From NCBI GenBank assembly GCA_016790225.1, contig JAEUOZ010000039.1:1-64000 (forward strand): DNA of 64,000 nt. Reading direction: 5' to 3'. Shown one piece after another: positions 9,784-19,289 of the stretch. A program made the position numbers and the translations under genes. The first letter of the stretch is position 1; each line of letters begins with the position of its first letter. A model generated the notes under the pieces. It saw only the letters and a program-made list of their open reading frames with translations, ran no database searches and had not been told where the DNA came from. The DNA is from Rubrivivax sp. GTDB taxonomy: Bacteria > Pseudomonadota > Gammaproteobacteria > Burkholderiales > Burkholderiaceae.

Positions 9784-10842
9784 TCAAGCCGCCGGGGGCG
9801 GCGCCGCGGTGATCGTGGCCACCGGTTCGGGCGCCAGCAGGCTGCCATCGCGCAGACCGCGCACGGTGGCCAGCGCCAGTGCCGTGACGATGAGCGCCGA
9901 CAGGGCCAGCAGCGCGATGCCCAGCAGCATCATGGGTGTCCGGCCGGCGCCCTCCGGCGGGACCAGACGCAAGGTCAGCGCCGCCATCGCGGCCAGCGGG
10001 AAGCTCATGCCCCAGTGCGGCAGGCCAAAGGGCATGGCGGCAATGCGGCGCACCAGGGCCGCGCACCAGGCCGTGCTGAACAGCGCCATGCCCCACAGGG
10101 CCCAGGCCACCAGCGCCGGCGCCCCCAGCTGCAGCGCCGACAGGCCCACCACCGCGGGCGGGGCGATGAAGATGAAGGTGGCCGGCAGCAGGCGTTCGGG
10201 CCACAGACCTTGCAAGGCGATGCGCACCGTCAGCAAGACCATCACCACCGGCCAGAACAGCAGGCCGACGCCGAACTGCGCTGCCGCCCAGTGATCCTGA
10301 CCCAGCGGCACGCCGGCCAGCGGCGCGAGCACGTTGCCGACGATGGGGATGAACAGGGCCGGCGTGGCGCTGGCCCATTGCAGGCCGCCGGCCTGGTTGC
10401 CGTGCCACCAGCGCGCCAGCACCCAGGCGGTGACAAACAGCTGGGCCAGCGAGCCCAGCCACCACAGCGCGGCCACGGCCAGCCGGGCCGGGCCCTGGTG
10501 CAGGCCCGAGGCCACGGCCACGGTGGCCAGCAGCAGCAGCGCAATCGGCAGCGCGGCGATGAAGGTGTGGCGCACCGGGTGGCGGCGGTCTTCGGCCCAG
10601 GCCTGCGGATAACGCTGCGCGCGCAGCAGCGTGGCGGCCGCGAGCACGGCAAAGACCAGCGCCGCCAGCGCGCCGATGACCCAGGACACCGCGCCGGCCA
10701 GTTCGCCCATCAGCGGTGCGGCGCGATGAAAGGCCAGCGACAGCCCGCACAGCCCCATGACGATGGCGTACCAGCCGGGGTACAGGAATTTCAGCGGCGT
10801 GGAGGAGCGGGCGGTCATGGCGGGAGCTTCGGGGTGGGTCAC
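9784..10842 (-). CDS. TDT-family transporter (tellurite-resistance/dicarboxylate, SLAC1 type)
   Basis: The 352-residue product is almost entirely hydrophobic, with about ten membrane helices, and begins with the family-like KFLYPGWYAIVMGLCGLSLA. The TDT/SLAC1 family includes TehA and other anion channels or transporters, so it probably moves an anion; the substrate is unknown. The listed start is a GTG preceded by AAGGGG. An ATG 24 bases further in (10818) is an alternative but has no ribosome site. A TATATT element lies just before the GTG on this strand. Confidence 0.85.
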   Translation of the reverse strand: MTHPEAPAMTARSSTPLKFLYPGWYAIVMGLCGLSLAFHRAAPLMGELAGAVSWVIGALAALVFAVLAAATLLRAQRYPQAWAEDRRHPVRHTFIAALPIALLLLATVAVASGLHQGPARLAVAALWWLGSLAQLFVTAWVLARWWHGNQAGGLQWASATPALFIPIVGNVLAPLAGVPLGQDHWAAAQFGVGLLFWPVVMVLLTVRIALQGLWPERLLPATFIFIAPPAVVGLSALQLGAPALVAWALWGMALFSTAWCAALVRRIAAMPFGLPHWGMSFPLAAMAALTLRLVPPEGAGRTPMMLLGIALLALSALIVTALALATVRGLRDGSLLAPEPVATITAAPPPAA

Positions 10843-10915
10843 CGAATATACCCCTTACCGTATCCGGCAAGATGACAGGACGCCCGGTCGCGCCCGGTCG
10901 GCCCCCGTGCAGGGC

Positions 10916-12601
10916 TCAAGTCCCGATATCGAACACCCGCACCGATTGCGCTGGCAGGCTCACGGTCGCGCGCCCGTCGCTGCCTGCCCGTCCGGACGCC
11001 TCGCCGCCGGCGCCGGCCGCCCCGTGCAGCGGGCGCAGCCGCGCGCCGGCGGGCAGCCCGTTGACGGGCTGCTCGCGCGCGGTGGTGCCGTAGTTGATCA
11101 GCACCAGCGTGCGTTCCGCGGCCAGCACACGCTGGAAGCCCAGCACCAGGCCGTCGGCGAAGGCGGCCTCGTAGCTGCCGCGGGCGATGGACGCCCGCGA
11201 GTTGCGCAGGCCGATCATCGACTTGTAGAAGCTCAGCAGCGAGCCGGGATCCGTCTGCTGCGCAGCCACGTTATGGCTGGCGACGTTCGGCGCAGTCGGC
11301 CGGAACGGTGTGCCGCGCGTGAAGCCGGCCGTGCGGGCATCGGCCGTCCAGCTCATGGGGCTGCGCAGCGGCAGATCGCCGCTCAGGCTGTGCACGCCCG
11401 CCTGGCCGATCTCCTCGCCGTAGTAGATGTAGGGCGTGCCCGGCTGCAGCAGGTAGCCGGCCGCGGCCAGGCGGTAGGCGCGTTCGTCGCCCGCCAGCTG
11501 ATCCCACAGGCGTCGCCCGGCAAAGATGTCGTGGTTGGAGACGAAGGTTGCCATGCGCCAGCTCTGGCGCTCGAAATACGTGGCGAGCTGCTGCACCGAC
11601 TCGGCTTCGCCGCGCGCCGCGCGCACATAGTGCTGGACGTGACCGAAGGCGAAGGCGCCGCCGCAGACGCTTTCGTCGCCCCATTCCGTGGGCTTGGCGG
11701 TGGCCTCGCAGACGACGGCGCGGTTCGGGTAACGGCGGATGAGATCGGCCACCTCGCGCGTGAGCGCACGGCTGGCGGGAAGGTCGTTCCAGTCCTTTGC
11801 GCTGTCCTCCACCAGGTGAGGCGTGGCGTCCAGCCGGTAGCCGTCCAGCCCGCGGTTGAGCCAGAAGCGCAGCGAGTCGAAGTGGTAGCGCCGGACCGCC
11901 GGATTGCGGAAGTCGAAGTCGGGCATGTGCGCGCCGAAGGTGCCGAAGTAGAAGCCGCGCGCGCCGGGCGGCGGTTCCGGCAGATCCTTGGCGGCGCCCT
12001 TGAACAGCCAGGGCTGGCTGGCCGTGTGGTACCAGGGGTTCTTGTCCCAGATGAACCAGCCCTGCGGGCGCTCGTCGGCCCAGATGAACCAGTCGCGAAA
12101 CGGCGCCTGAGGCCCGCTGCGCGCCAGGCGGAACGCCGGATGCTCGGCCGAGGCGTGATTGATCACGTAGTCCATGATCACGCCGATGCCACGGGCATGC
12201 GCCTGCTTGAGCAGCTCGTCGAAATCGGCCAGCGTGCCGTACTCGGGCGCGATGGCGCGGAAATCCGTCGTCGCATAACCGTGGTCGCCGTCGGCGTTGG
12301 CGGTCACCGGCATCAGCCAGATGCCGCGGATGCCCAGCTCCTTCAGGTAGTCCAGCCGCGAGATCAGGCCCCGCAGATCGCCGACACCATCGCCGTCGCT
12401 GTCCTGATACGCACGGACGAAGATCTCCATGAAGACGCCGCGCTCCCAGTGCGCAGGCAGATGGGCAGGCTGCAGCCGCTCAGGTACCGGGCTGAGATCG
12501 ACAGCGGAAGCCGCGCCGCGGTCCATCGAGCTGCAGGCGAGCAGCAGCGTCGCGGCGCCCAGCAACGCGGCCAGAGGGCGGAGGGTGCGTAAGGAAGGCA
12601 T
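10916..12601 (-). CDS. Lipoprotein alpha-amylase family enzyme (GH13)
   Basis: This 561-residue enzyme probably cuts alpha-1,4-glucans. Its N-terminus is a lipoprotein signal with lipobox LLAC (Cys23), so it is anchored in an envelope membrane. The GH13 barrel follows: ERGVFMEIFVRAYQDSDGDG near 53, region I MDYVINHA near 143, nucleophile D258 in GYRLDATPH, acid/base E299 in VVCEAT and D358 in VSNHD. A beta-sandwich C-domain closes the protein. The DSDGDGVGDL segment is typical of the oligo-glucosidase and amylase subfamilies. The ATG at 12601 starts right at the lipoprotein signal; an upstream in-frame start would add unrelated residues. It is divergent from the pullulanase gene, and a palindromic operator lies eight bases before its start. 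Confidence 0.9.
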   Translation of the reverse strand: MPSLRTLRPLAALLGAATLLLACSSMDRGAASAVDLSPVPERLQPAHLPAHWERGVFMEIFVRAYQDSDGDGVGDLRGLISRLDYLKELGIRGIWLMPVTANADGDHGYATTDFRAIAPEYGTLADFDELLKQAHARGIGVIMDYVINHASAEHPAFRLARSGPQAPFRDWFIWADERPQGWFIWDKNPWYHTASQPWLFKGAAKDLPEPPPGARGFYFGTFGAHMPDFDFRNPAVRRYHFDSLRFWLNRGLDGYRLDATPHLVEDSAKDWNDLPASRALTREVADLIRRYPNRAVVCEATAKPTEWGDESVCGGAFAFGHVQHYVRAARGEAESVQQLATYFERQSWRMATFVSNHDIFAGRRLWDQLAGDERAYRLAAAGYLLQPGTPYIYYGEEIGQAGVHSLSGDLPLRSPMSWTADARTAGFTRGTPFRPTAPNVASHNVAAQQTDPGSLLSFYKSMIGLRNSRASIARGSYEAAFADGLVLGFQRVLAAERTLVLINYGTTAREQPVNGLPAGARLRPLHGAAGAGGEASGRAGSDGRATVSLPAQSVRVFDIGT

Positions 12602-12608
12602 GACTGAA

Positions 12609-12623
12609 TGTAGCAAAACTACA
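12609..12623. promoter_or_regulatory. Maltodextrin-gene operator, perfect copy (TGTAGCAAAACTACA)
   Basis: This 15-bp inverted repeat has TGTAG and CTACA arms around AAAA-type bases. It lies eight bases before the amylase start on the minus strand, where a bound protein would block transcription or initiation. The same sequence occurs before glgB with one change, and matching palindromes of the form TGTA-N7-TACA occur before malK and the first pullulanase gene. I infer a repressor site; the repressor gene is not in this window. Confidence 0.7.
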
Positions 12624-12688
12624 CATGTCCGCCATCGAAACTGACCCGAATCAGGCAAGAACTTCCAAAGCAATCAGGGTTCTCCGAG

Positions 12689-12717
12689 TTGGCGCTGTAG
12701 TTTTCCTTCATTACCAT
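12689..12717 (+). promoter_or_regulatory. Pullulanase promoter with operator in the spacer
   Basis: TTGGCG (12689-12694) and TACCAT (12712-12717) are spaced by 17 bases and could be -35 and -10 elements. The spacer contains TGTAGTTTTCCTTCA (12696-12710), which matches the operator before glgB and the amylase at 13 of 15 positions. Transcription would begin near 12724, leaving a short leader with GGAGA before the ATG at 12742. Confidence 0.45.
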
Positions 12718-12741
12718 CGCGCCCGCTCTGGAGACACCGCA

Positions 12742-15666
12742 ATGGCATCGCAGCTCAATGGTTGGAGAGTCGGATCGAGGTCGCTGGTGGGCGCTGCGGT
12801 CGCACTCTGGGTGGCTGCCGCCCCCGCGGCGTCAGCCGCGTCACCGTCATTCGTGGCGTCGGCCGCGTCACCGTCATTCGCGGCGTCGGCCGCGTCACGG
12901 TCATCCGCGGCGTCGGCCGCGTCACGGTCTTCCTCGGCGTCGGCGGCCGACTGCGAGGCCGCCGGTCACGCGTGGCCTTTGACCGGCCTGCCCACGCAGG
13001 AGCCCGCCCACGCCCAAGCCGTGTGGCTGGATGGCCGACTGCTGCGCTGGGCCGGCGCCGAGGCCGCGGCGGCCGCGCTGCCCTCCGCCGGCGCGGCGCC
13101 AGTGCAATGGCGCCTGCACCACGCCGCGCGCGGCGGCCTGCAGCTCAATCCTGGCGAAGCGGTGCGGGGCGCTGACGGCGCGCTGCGGCTCTCGCTGGAG
13201 CCCGGCCCCTTGCCGCCCGGCCTGGAGCCGCGCTTTCGCTACCTGGGTGCCGGTGCCCAGCTGGCCCTGGCTCCTGCCGACGCCGCGCGCCTGCCCCAGC
13301 TGCTGCAAGGCCAGTTGCTGCTCACGCGCGAGGATGCGCAAGGCCGCGTGCTCGCCGCCACGCGCACCCAGCACGCGCCGGCGCTGGATGCGCTCTACGC
13401 CCGCGCCGACCAGCTGACCGATCTGGGCGCAGTGATCACCGGGCATGGGCGGCCCGGCGCGCGCACGGGCTTTCGCGTCTGGGCGCCCACGGCGCAGCGC
13501 GTGAGCCTGTGCCTCTACGGCGATCAACCGGGCCAGCGCACGCAGGTGCTGCCGATGCAGCGCGACCCGGCCAGCGGCAGCTGGCACGCACAGCAGCGTG
13601 GCAGCCTGCACGGCCGGCGCTACACCTACCTGGTGGACGTGATGGTCCCTGGCCAGGGCCTGGTGCGCAACCGCGTCACCGACCCCTACGCACTGACGCT
13701 CACGCCGAACTCGCAGCACGCCGTGGCCGTGGACCTGAACGCGCCGGACACGCAGCCGCCGGGCTGGAACCGCACCCCGCGCCCGCAGACCGTGAAAGCG
13801 CCCACCGACCTGACCATCTACGAACTGCACGTGCGCGACTTCTCGGTCACCGACCCCAGCGTGCCGGCCGCCGAGCGCGGGCGCTACGGCGCCTTTGCGC
13901 TGAACGACACGCACGGTGTGCGGCACCTGCGCGCGCTGGCGGCGGCCGGGCTGACGGATGTGCATCTGCTGCCCGTCTTCGACCTGGCCACCGTGCCCGA
14001 GATCGGCTGCAGCACGCCGACCATCCCCCAGGCTGCGCCCGACAGCGAGGCGCAGCAGGCCGAAGCCGGCCGACACCGCGCGAGCGACTGCTTCAACTGG
14101 GGCTACGACCCGCTGCACTTCACCGCACCCGAAGGCAGCTTTGCCACGCCCGGCGCGAGCGGGCTGCAGCGCCTGGTGGAGTTCCGCCGCATGGTGCAGG
14201 CACTGCACACGATGGGCCTGCGCGTGGGCATGGACGTCGTCTACAACCACACCAGCGCCTCGGGCCAGCATGCGCAATCGGTCTTCGACCGCATCGTGCC
14301 GGGCTACTACCACCGCCTGAACGCCCAGGGCGAAGTCGAACGCTCCACCTGCTGCGACAACACGGCCACCGAGCACCGCATGATGGCCAAGCTGATGATC
14401 GAATCGGCCGTGGTCTGGGCACGCGATCACCGCATCGACAGCTTCCGCTTCGATCTGATGGGCCACCAGCCGCGCGAGGCCATGGAGCGGCTGCAGAAGG
14501 CTGTGGATCGCGCCGCCGGGCAGCCCATCCACCTGATCGGCGAAGGCTGGAACTTCGGCGAGGTGGCCGACGGCCTGCGCTTCGTGCAGGCTTCGCAGCT
14601 GTCGCTCAACGGCAGCGGCATCGGCACCTTCAACGACCGCCTGCGCGATGCGGTGCGCGGCGGCGGCCACATGGACAACGGCGAGATGCAGTTTGTCCAT
14701 CAAGGCTATGTCAGTGGCCTGCACTTCAACCGCAACGCCGTGGCCGAGGCGCGCAACCAGAGCACACGCGAGCAGCTGCTGCGCATGACCGACCTGATCC
14801 GCGCGGGCCTGGCGGGATCCATCCGCAGCTACGTGATCGAAGACCACCGGGGCGAGCGGGTGCCGCTGGAGCGCATCCCCTACGGCAACCAGCCGGCGGG
14901 CTACGTCACGCAGCCGGGCGAGGTGGTGAACTATGTCGAGAACCACGACAACCCGACGCTCTTCGATGCGCTGGTCTTCAAGCTGCCGGACAGCACATCG
15001 CGCGAAGACCGGGCCCGCGTGCAGACCCTGGCCAGCGCGATCAACCTCCTGGCGCAGGGCATCGCCTACGTGCATGCCGGCCAGGAGCTGCTGCGCAGCA
15101 AGTCGCTGGATCGCAACAGCTACGACAGCGGCGACTGGTTCAACCGCATCGACTGGACCGCGCAGGACAACCACTTCGGCACGGGCCTGCCCCCGCGCGA
15201 GGACAACCTGGCCAACTGGCCGGTGATGAAGCCGCTGCTGGCGCGCGCGGCCGAGTTCAAGCCGCGCCCGGCGGACATCGCCTTCACGCGTGACGCCTTC
15301 CTGGATCTGCTGCGCATCCGCAGCAGCACCACGCTGCTGCGCCTGCGCACGGCCGACGACATCCGCCAGCGCCTGCGCTTCTTCAACACCGGACCACAGC
15401 AGAACCCGGTGCTGCTGGCCGGCTACGTGGACGGCCGCGGCTACGCAGGCGCCGGCTTTGCCGAACTGCTCTACCTGGTGAACGTGGACGCCCGCGAGCA
15501 GACCCTGCAGCTGCCGGAGCTGGCCGGGCGCGCGCTGCAGCTGCACCCCGTCCACCTGAGCCCGCAGGCGGCCGACACGCGCCCGGCGCAGCTGGCCCGC
15601 TTCGAGCGCGAGACGGGCCGCTTCGTCGTGCCCGCGCGCACGGCGCTGGTCTATGTCCTGAAGTGA
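12742..15666 (+). CDS. Exported pullulanase-type alpha-1,6-glucosidase (GH13)
   Basis: This 974-residue enzyme should cut alpha-1,6 branch points in pullulan or starch. A signal peptide (about 1-32) is followed by a nine-residue repeat tract, N-terminal pullulanase domains and a CBM48-like domain (TGFRVWAPTAQRVSLCLYG). The catalytic barrel has GMDVVYNHTSAS, nucleophile D571 in FRFDLMG, acid/base E601 in GEGWNFGE and D736 in ENHDN. A C-terminal domain of the DUF3372 type closes the protein. The FRFDLMG form is characteristic of pullulanases rather than amylases. I chose the ATG at 12742 because GGAGA precedes it and the signal peptide starts there. The next gene is a paralogue 38 bases downstream, probably in the same transcript. 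Confidence 0.92.
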   Translation: MASQLNGWRVGSRSLVGAAVALWVAAAPAASAASPSFVASAASPSFAASAASRSSAASAASRSSSASAADCEAAGHAWPLTGLPTQEPAHAQAVWLDGRLLRWAGAEAAAAALPSAGAAPVQWRLHHAARGGLQLNPGEAVRGADGALRLSLEPGPLPPGLEPRFRYLGAGAQLALAPADAARLPQLLQGQLLLTREDAQGRVLAATRTQHAPALDALYARADQLTDLGAVITGHGRPGARTGFRVWAPTAQRVSLCLYGDQPGQRTQVLPMQRDPASGSWHAQQRGSLHGRRYTYLVDVMVPGQGLVRNRVTDPYALTLTPNSQHAVAVDLNAPDTQPPGWNRTPRPQTVKAPTDLTIYELHVRDFSVTDPSVPAAERGRYGAFALNDTHGVRHLRALAAAGLTDVHLLPVFDLATVPEIGCSTPTIPQAAPDSEAQQAEAGRHRASDCFNWGYDPLHFTAPEGSFATPGASGLQRLVEFRRMVQALHTMGLRVGMDVVYNHTSASGQHAQSVFDRIVPGYYHRLNAQGEVERSTCCDNTATEHRMMAKLMIESAVVWARDHRIDSFRFDLMGHQPREAMERLQKAVDRAAGQPIHLIGEGWNFGEVADGLRFVQASQLSLNGSGIGTFNDRLRDAVRGGGHMDNGEMQFVHQGYVSGLHFNRNAVAEARNQSTREQLLRMTDLIRAGLAGSIRSYVIEDHRGERVPLERIPYGNQPAGYVTQPGEVVNYVENHDNPTLFDALVFKLPDSTSREDRARVQTLASAINLLAQGIAYVHAGQELLRSKSLDRNSYDSGDWFNRIDWTAQDNHFGTGLPPREDNLANWPVMKPLLARAAEFKPRPADIAFTRDAFLDLLRIRSSTTLLRLRTADDIRQRLRFFNTGPQQNPVLLAGYVDGRGYAGAGFAELLYLVNVDAREQTLQLPELAGRALQLHPVHLSPQAADTRPAQLARFERETGRFVVPARTALVYVLK
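12829..12936 (+). repeat. Four 27-base tandem repeats inside the pullulanase gene
   Basis: Four copies of a 27-base unit encode AASPSFVAS, AASPSFAAS, AASRSSAAS and AASRSSSAS, directly after the signal peptide. The units are in frame and differ by a few bases each. The tract gives a small, flexible Ser/Ala linker before the folded enzyme. Copy number could vary between strains by slippage. Confidence 0.9.
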
Positions 15667-15704
15667 TGAGTGCCCTTCCCGGGATCAGCTGGAGACCTCG
15701 TTTG

Positions 15705-18700
15705 ATGCACAACCGTGATCTGTCGCGCCGTGTCCTGAGTGCCGCGGCCCTGGTGCTGGGCCTGATGCTGACGGCCTGCGGAGGTGGTGGCGGCGCCGCT
15801 GCCGAGCCTCCTGCGCCGCCGGTGGCCCCGCAGCCCAACCCGCTGCTGGCGCTGGGCGATGCCGTCGGCCACGCCACGGTCCTCAACGCCATCCCCGCCA
15901 ACGCCGACGGCGGGGGTTCGGCCGGCGGTGGCAGCGACGGCCCGGCGACCTCGCTGACGGTGCACTACCGGCGCACGGCCGGTGATGTGGCGGGCTGGCA
16001 GCTGCATGCCTGGAATGCCGCCAAGGATCCGGGCTGGAACGTCGGCTACAACCCGGTGCGCACGACGGCCTTCGGCCTGGTCTACGAGGTGCCGCTGGAC
16101 AAGACCAGCGGCAGCGTGGGCTATCTGTTCCACAAGGGCGACGACAAGGACCATGGCGGCGCCGATCAGAGCTGGACGCTGAAGCCCGGCCCCAACGAGA
16201 TCTGGCGCATCCAGGGCGACAACACCACCTACACCGCCAATCCCACCGGAGCTGCCGCGCCGGACATCAACACCGTGCGCGTGCATTACCGCCGCTATGG
16301 CAACGATCACGCCAACTGGGGTCTGCACCTGTGGCCGGCCAGCGGCATCGATACCGCACGGCTGTCGAGCCTGGCGCCGGGCCTCACGCTGGACCAGTGG
16401 GCCAACCCCGTGTCCTTCGACCGCATGCCGGGCTACCGCGCGGCGCCCGGCGAAGTGGTCTTCGATCTGCCGGTGCTCAATCCCCAGGGCGACCCCGGCC
16501 GCAAGGCGGTGGAATTCATCATCCACGGCAAGTCCCCCAACGAAAACGACAAGGACGGCCGCAGCGACAACATCCGCGTGGAGTTTGCGCAGCTGAAGAT
16601 CAGCGGCCAGATCGGCGAGGTGTGGATCGTGCAGCAGGACGCGACGGTCTACGCGGCTGCACCTGATCTGCGGCGTTCGGCCTTGAACGAATCGCGGGCG
16701 ATCTGGCTCAACCGCCAGCTGCTGCAGTGGCCGCGCGTCAGCGCCACGGGCACGCTCAAGCTGTATCACTCGGCGCAGGGGCAGATCCGCGCGCGGCTGG
16801 ACGAAGTGGTCAGCGGCGCGGACGGTGCGCTGACGCTGGAGCCCTTTGGCGGCAGCGTGCCGGCCGCGGCGGCCGCCCGCTTCAAGTGGGTCGCGCCGGG
16901 TGCCGTGCTGGCCCTGCGGGCTGCCGATCAGGCCCGGCTGCCAGAGCTGCTGAAGCAGCAGCTGGTGCTGGTGCAGGAAGATGCGGCCGGCAAGGTGCAG
17001 AACGCCACCACCACCCAGCTACCGGGTGCCCTGGATGACCTGTATGCCGCGGCCGCCGGTGTCAACGATCTGGGGGCCAGCGTGGACAGCGGCAGCACGC
17101 GTTTCAAGCTGTGGGCGCCGACGGCGCAGCGGGTGCTGGTCTTCACCTACGAAACCCCGGGCGGCAGCGCGAGCACCGTCGACGAGATGGCCTTCGACAC
17201 CGCCACGGGTGTCTGGAGTGCCAGCCGCAGCGGCAACCTGGCCGGTCGCAACTACCGCTACGCGGTGGAGGTCTTCGTGCGCGGCGTGGGCCTGGTGCGC
17301 AACCTGGTGACCGACCCCTACTCGCTGAGTCTGAGCACCGACTCCGCGCGCAGCTACATCGCCGATCTGAACGCGCCGGCCCTGAAGCCTGCAGGCTGGG
17401 ACCTGAGCCAGCCGCCGGCCAAGGTGGCGGCGGCGCCCGACATGAGCATCTACGAGCTGCATGTGCGGGATTTCTCCATCAACGACAGCACGGTGAGCGC
17501 AGCCCACCGCGGCAAGTACGGGGCCTTCACCGAGACCGGCTCCAACGGCATGAAGCACCTGAAGGCGCTGGCCGATGCCGGCCTGACCGACGTGCACCTG
17601 CTGCCGGTCTTCGACATCGCCAGCGTGCCCGAGAGCGGGTGCACGACGCCGGCCATCAGCGGCGGCGCGCCCGATGCCGAGACGCAGCAGGCGGCCATCG
17701 CCAGCACGCGCGGATCCGACTGCTTCAACTGGGGCTACGACCCCTGGCACTTCACGGCGCCCGAAGGCAGCTACGCCAGCGATGCGGCCGATGGCGCAAG
17801 GCGCATCCTGGAGTTCCGCCAGATGGTCAAGGCGCTGCACGACGCCGGCCTGCGCGTGGGCATGGACGTGGTCTACAACCACACCACGGCCTCGGGCCAG
17901 AACGCCAGGTCGGTGCTGGACCGCATCGTGCCGGGCTACTACCACCGCCTCAATGCGGCCGGCGCGGTGGAGATGTCCACCTGCTGCGACAACACCGCCA
18001 CCGAGCACCTGATGATGGGCAAGCTGATGATCGATTCAGCCATCGTCTGGGCGCGCGACTACAAGGTCTCGAGCTTCCGCTTCGACATCATGGGCCACCA
18101 GCCACGCAGCGTGATGGAGGAACTCAAGGCCCGCGTGAAGGTGGCCGCCGGACGCGAGGTGCAGCTGATCGGCGAGGGCTGGAACTTCGGCGAGGTCGCC
18201 GACGGCGCGCGTTTTGTGCAGGCCAGCATGTTCAGCCTCAACGGCAGCGGCATCGGCAGCTTCAACCCCTTCATCCGCGATGCCGTGCGCGGCGGCAGCC
18301 CCTTCGACAGCGGTGAGGCCATCGTCAGCAACCAGGGCTTCGTCTCGGGCCTGCACTTCGATCCCAACCCGCTGGGCGGCAGCCGCAGCCGCACCGATCT
18401 GATGTGGCAGGGCGATCTCATCAAGGCCAGCCTGGCGGGCAGCATCCGCAGCTACGAGCTGCGCACGCACTGGGACGCCACGCAGCGGCTGGAGCAGCTC
18501 AACGGCGCGGGCTTCGTCACCGATCCGTCGGAGGTGGTGAACTACATCGAGAACCACGACAACCTCACGCTCTTCGACAGCCACCAGCTCAAGCTGCCCC
18601 TGGGCACCTCGCGCGAGGACCGCGCCCGCGCGCAGCTGCTGGCCGTGGCCCTGAATGCGCTGAGCCAAGGCGTCAGCTACTGGCACGCCGGCGTGGACAT

Positions 18701-19271
18701 CCTGCGCAGCAAGAGCGGCGATCGCAACAGCTACGACGCCGGTGACTGGTTCAACCGCCTGGACTGGAGCTACGCCGACAACCATTGGGGCACGGGCCTG
18801 CCTCCGGCCTGGGACAACAACGCCAGCTGGGCCACGCTGCGGCCCTTCCTGGCCAACCCCTCACTCAAGCCGACGGCGGGCGATATCGCCTGGATGCGCG
18901 ATGCCTTCCGGGATTGGCTCAGGCTGCGCGCCAGCACCACCTTGCTGCGCCTGCGCAGCGCCGATGACATCCGCTCGCGGCTGAGCTTCCACAACACCGG
19001 TTCCGCGCAGATCGCCACCGTGCTGGTCGGGCATGTCAACGGCAGCGGCTATGCCGGCGCCGGGTTCCGCGAACTCGTCTACCTCGTGAACGTGGACAAG
19101 ACGGCGCAGACCCTGACGGTGGATGCACTCAAGGGCAAGGCCTGGACGCTGCATCCGGCCTTGGCGGCGCCGGGGGCCGCCGATGCGCGGGCGAAGGCCG
19201 CCACGGTGGATGTGGCCACGGGCCGCTTCAACCTGCCGGCCCGCACGGCGGTGGTCTTCGTCGTCAACTGA
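15705..19271 (+). CDS. pulA: Lipoprotein pullulanase with two starch-binding PUD/CBM41-type domains
   Basis: This 1188-residue enzyme debranches starch or pullulan at the cell surface or in the periplasm. The lipobox LTAC places the lipid on Cys25, and a poly-Gly/Pro linker follows. Two bacterial pullulanase-associated (CBM41) domains begin at TVHYRRTAGDVAGWQLHAW (about 85) and VHYRRYGNDHANWGLHLWP (about 192). Pullulanase N2 and CBM48 domains precede the barrel. Catalytic residues are D794 (FRFDIMG), E824 (GEGWNFGE) and D952 (ENHDN). Lipoprotein pullulanases of this design are known from Klebsiella PulA. The ATG at 15705 is chosen because GGAGACC precedes it and the lipoprotein signal starts there. 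It is a paralogue of the upstream gene over the whole catalytic half. Confidence 0.92.
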   Translation: MHNRDLSRRVLSAAALVLGLMLTACGGGGGAAAEPPAPPVAPQPNPLLALGDAVGHATVLNAIPANADGGGSAGGGSDGPATSLTVHYRRTAGDVAGWQLHAWNAAKDPGWNVGYNPVRTTAFGLVYEVPLDKTSGSVGYLFHKGDDKDHGGADQSWTLKPGPNEIWRIQGDNTTYTANPTGAAAPDINTVRVHYRRYGNDHANWGLHLWPASGIDTARLSSLAPGLTLDQWANPVSFDRMPGYRAAPGEVVFDLPVLNPQGDPGRKAVEFIIHGKSPNENDKDGRSDNIRVEFAQLKISGQIGEVWIVQQDATVYAAAPDLRRSALNESRAIWLNRQLLQWPRVSATGTLKLYHSAQGQIRARLDEVVSGADGALTLEPFGGSVPAAAAARFKWVAPGAVLALRAADQARLPELLKQQLVLVQEDAAGKVQNATTTQLPGALDDLYAAAAGVNDLGASVDSGSTRFKLWAPTAQRVLVFTYETPGGSASTVDEMAFDTATGVWSASRSGNLAGRNYRYAVEVFVRGVGLVRNLVTDPYSLSLSTDSARSYIADLNAPALKPAGWDLSQPPAKVAAAPDMSIYELHVRDFSINDSTVSAAHRGKYGAFTETGSNGMKHLKALADAGLTDVHLLPVFDIASVPESGCTTPAISGGAPDAETQQAAIASTRGSDCFNWGYDPWHFTAPEGSYASDAADGARRILEFRQMVKALHDAGLRVGMDVVYNHTTASGQNARSVLDRIVPGYYHRLNAAGAVEMSTCCDNTATEHLMMGKLMIDSAIVWARDYKVSSFRFDIMGHQPRSVMEELKARVKVAAGREVQLIGEGWNFGEVADGARFVQASMFSLNGSGIGSFNPFIRDAVRGGSPFDSGEAIVSNQGFVSGLHFDPNPLGGSRSRTDLMWQGDLIKASLAGSIRSYELRTHWDATQRLEQLNGAGFVTDPSEVVNYIENHDNLTLFDSHQLKLPLGTSREDRARAQLLAVALNALSQGVSYWHAGVDILRSKSGDRNSYDAGDWFNRLDWSYADNHWGTGLPPAWDNNASWATLRPFLANPSLKPTAGDIAWMRDAFRDWLRLRASTTLLRLRSADDIRSRLSFHNTGSAQIATVLVGHVNGSGYAGAGFRELVYLVNVDKTAQTLTVDALKGKAWTLHPALAAPGAADARAKAATVDVATGRFNLPARTAVVFVVN

Positions 19272-19289
19272 GCGCCGGGCTCGCGCGCC

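Noticed and set aside
12829..12936. 27-base repeats as a CRISPR or regulatory array
   Set aside because: They are directly adjacent, in frame and encode a Ser/Ala linker.
12922..15555. Very long open frame on the minus strand opposite the first pullulanase
   Set aside because: It mirrors the pullulanase gene and exists because GC-rich codon bias removes stops from the opposite strand; its product is low-complexity and lacks any family pattern. The same applies to long frames opposite the chemoreceptor, the second pullulanase and the nSTAND1 gene.
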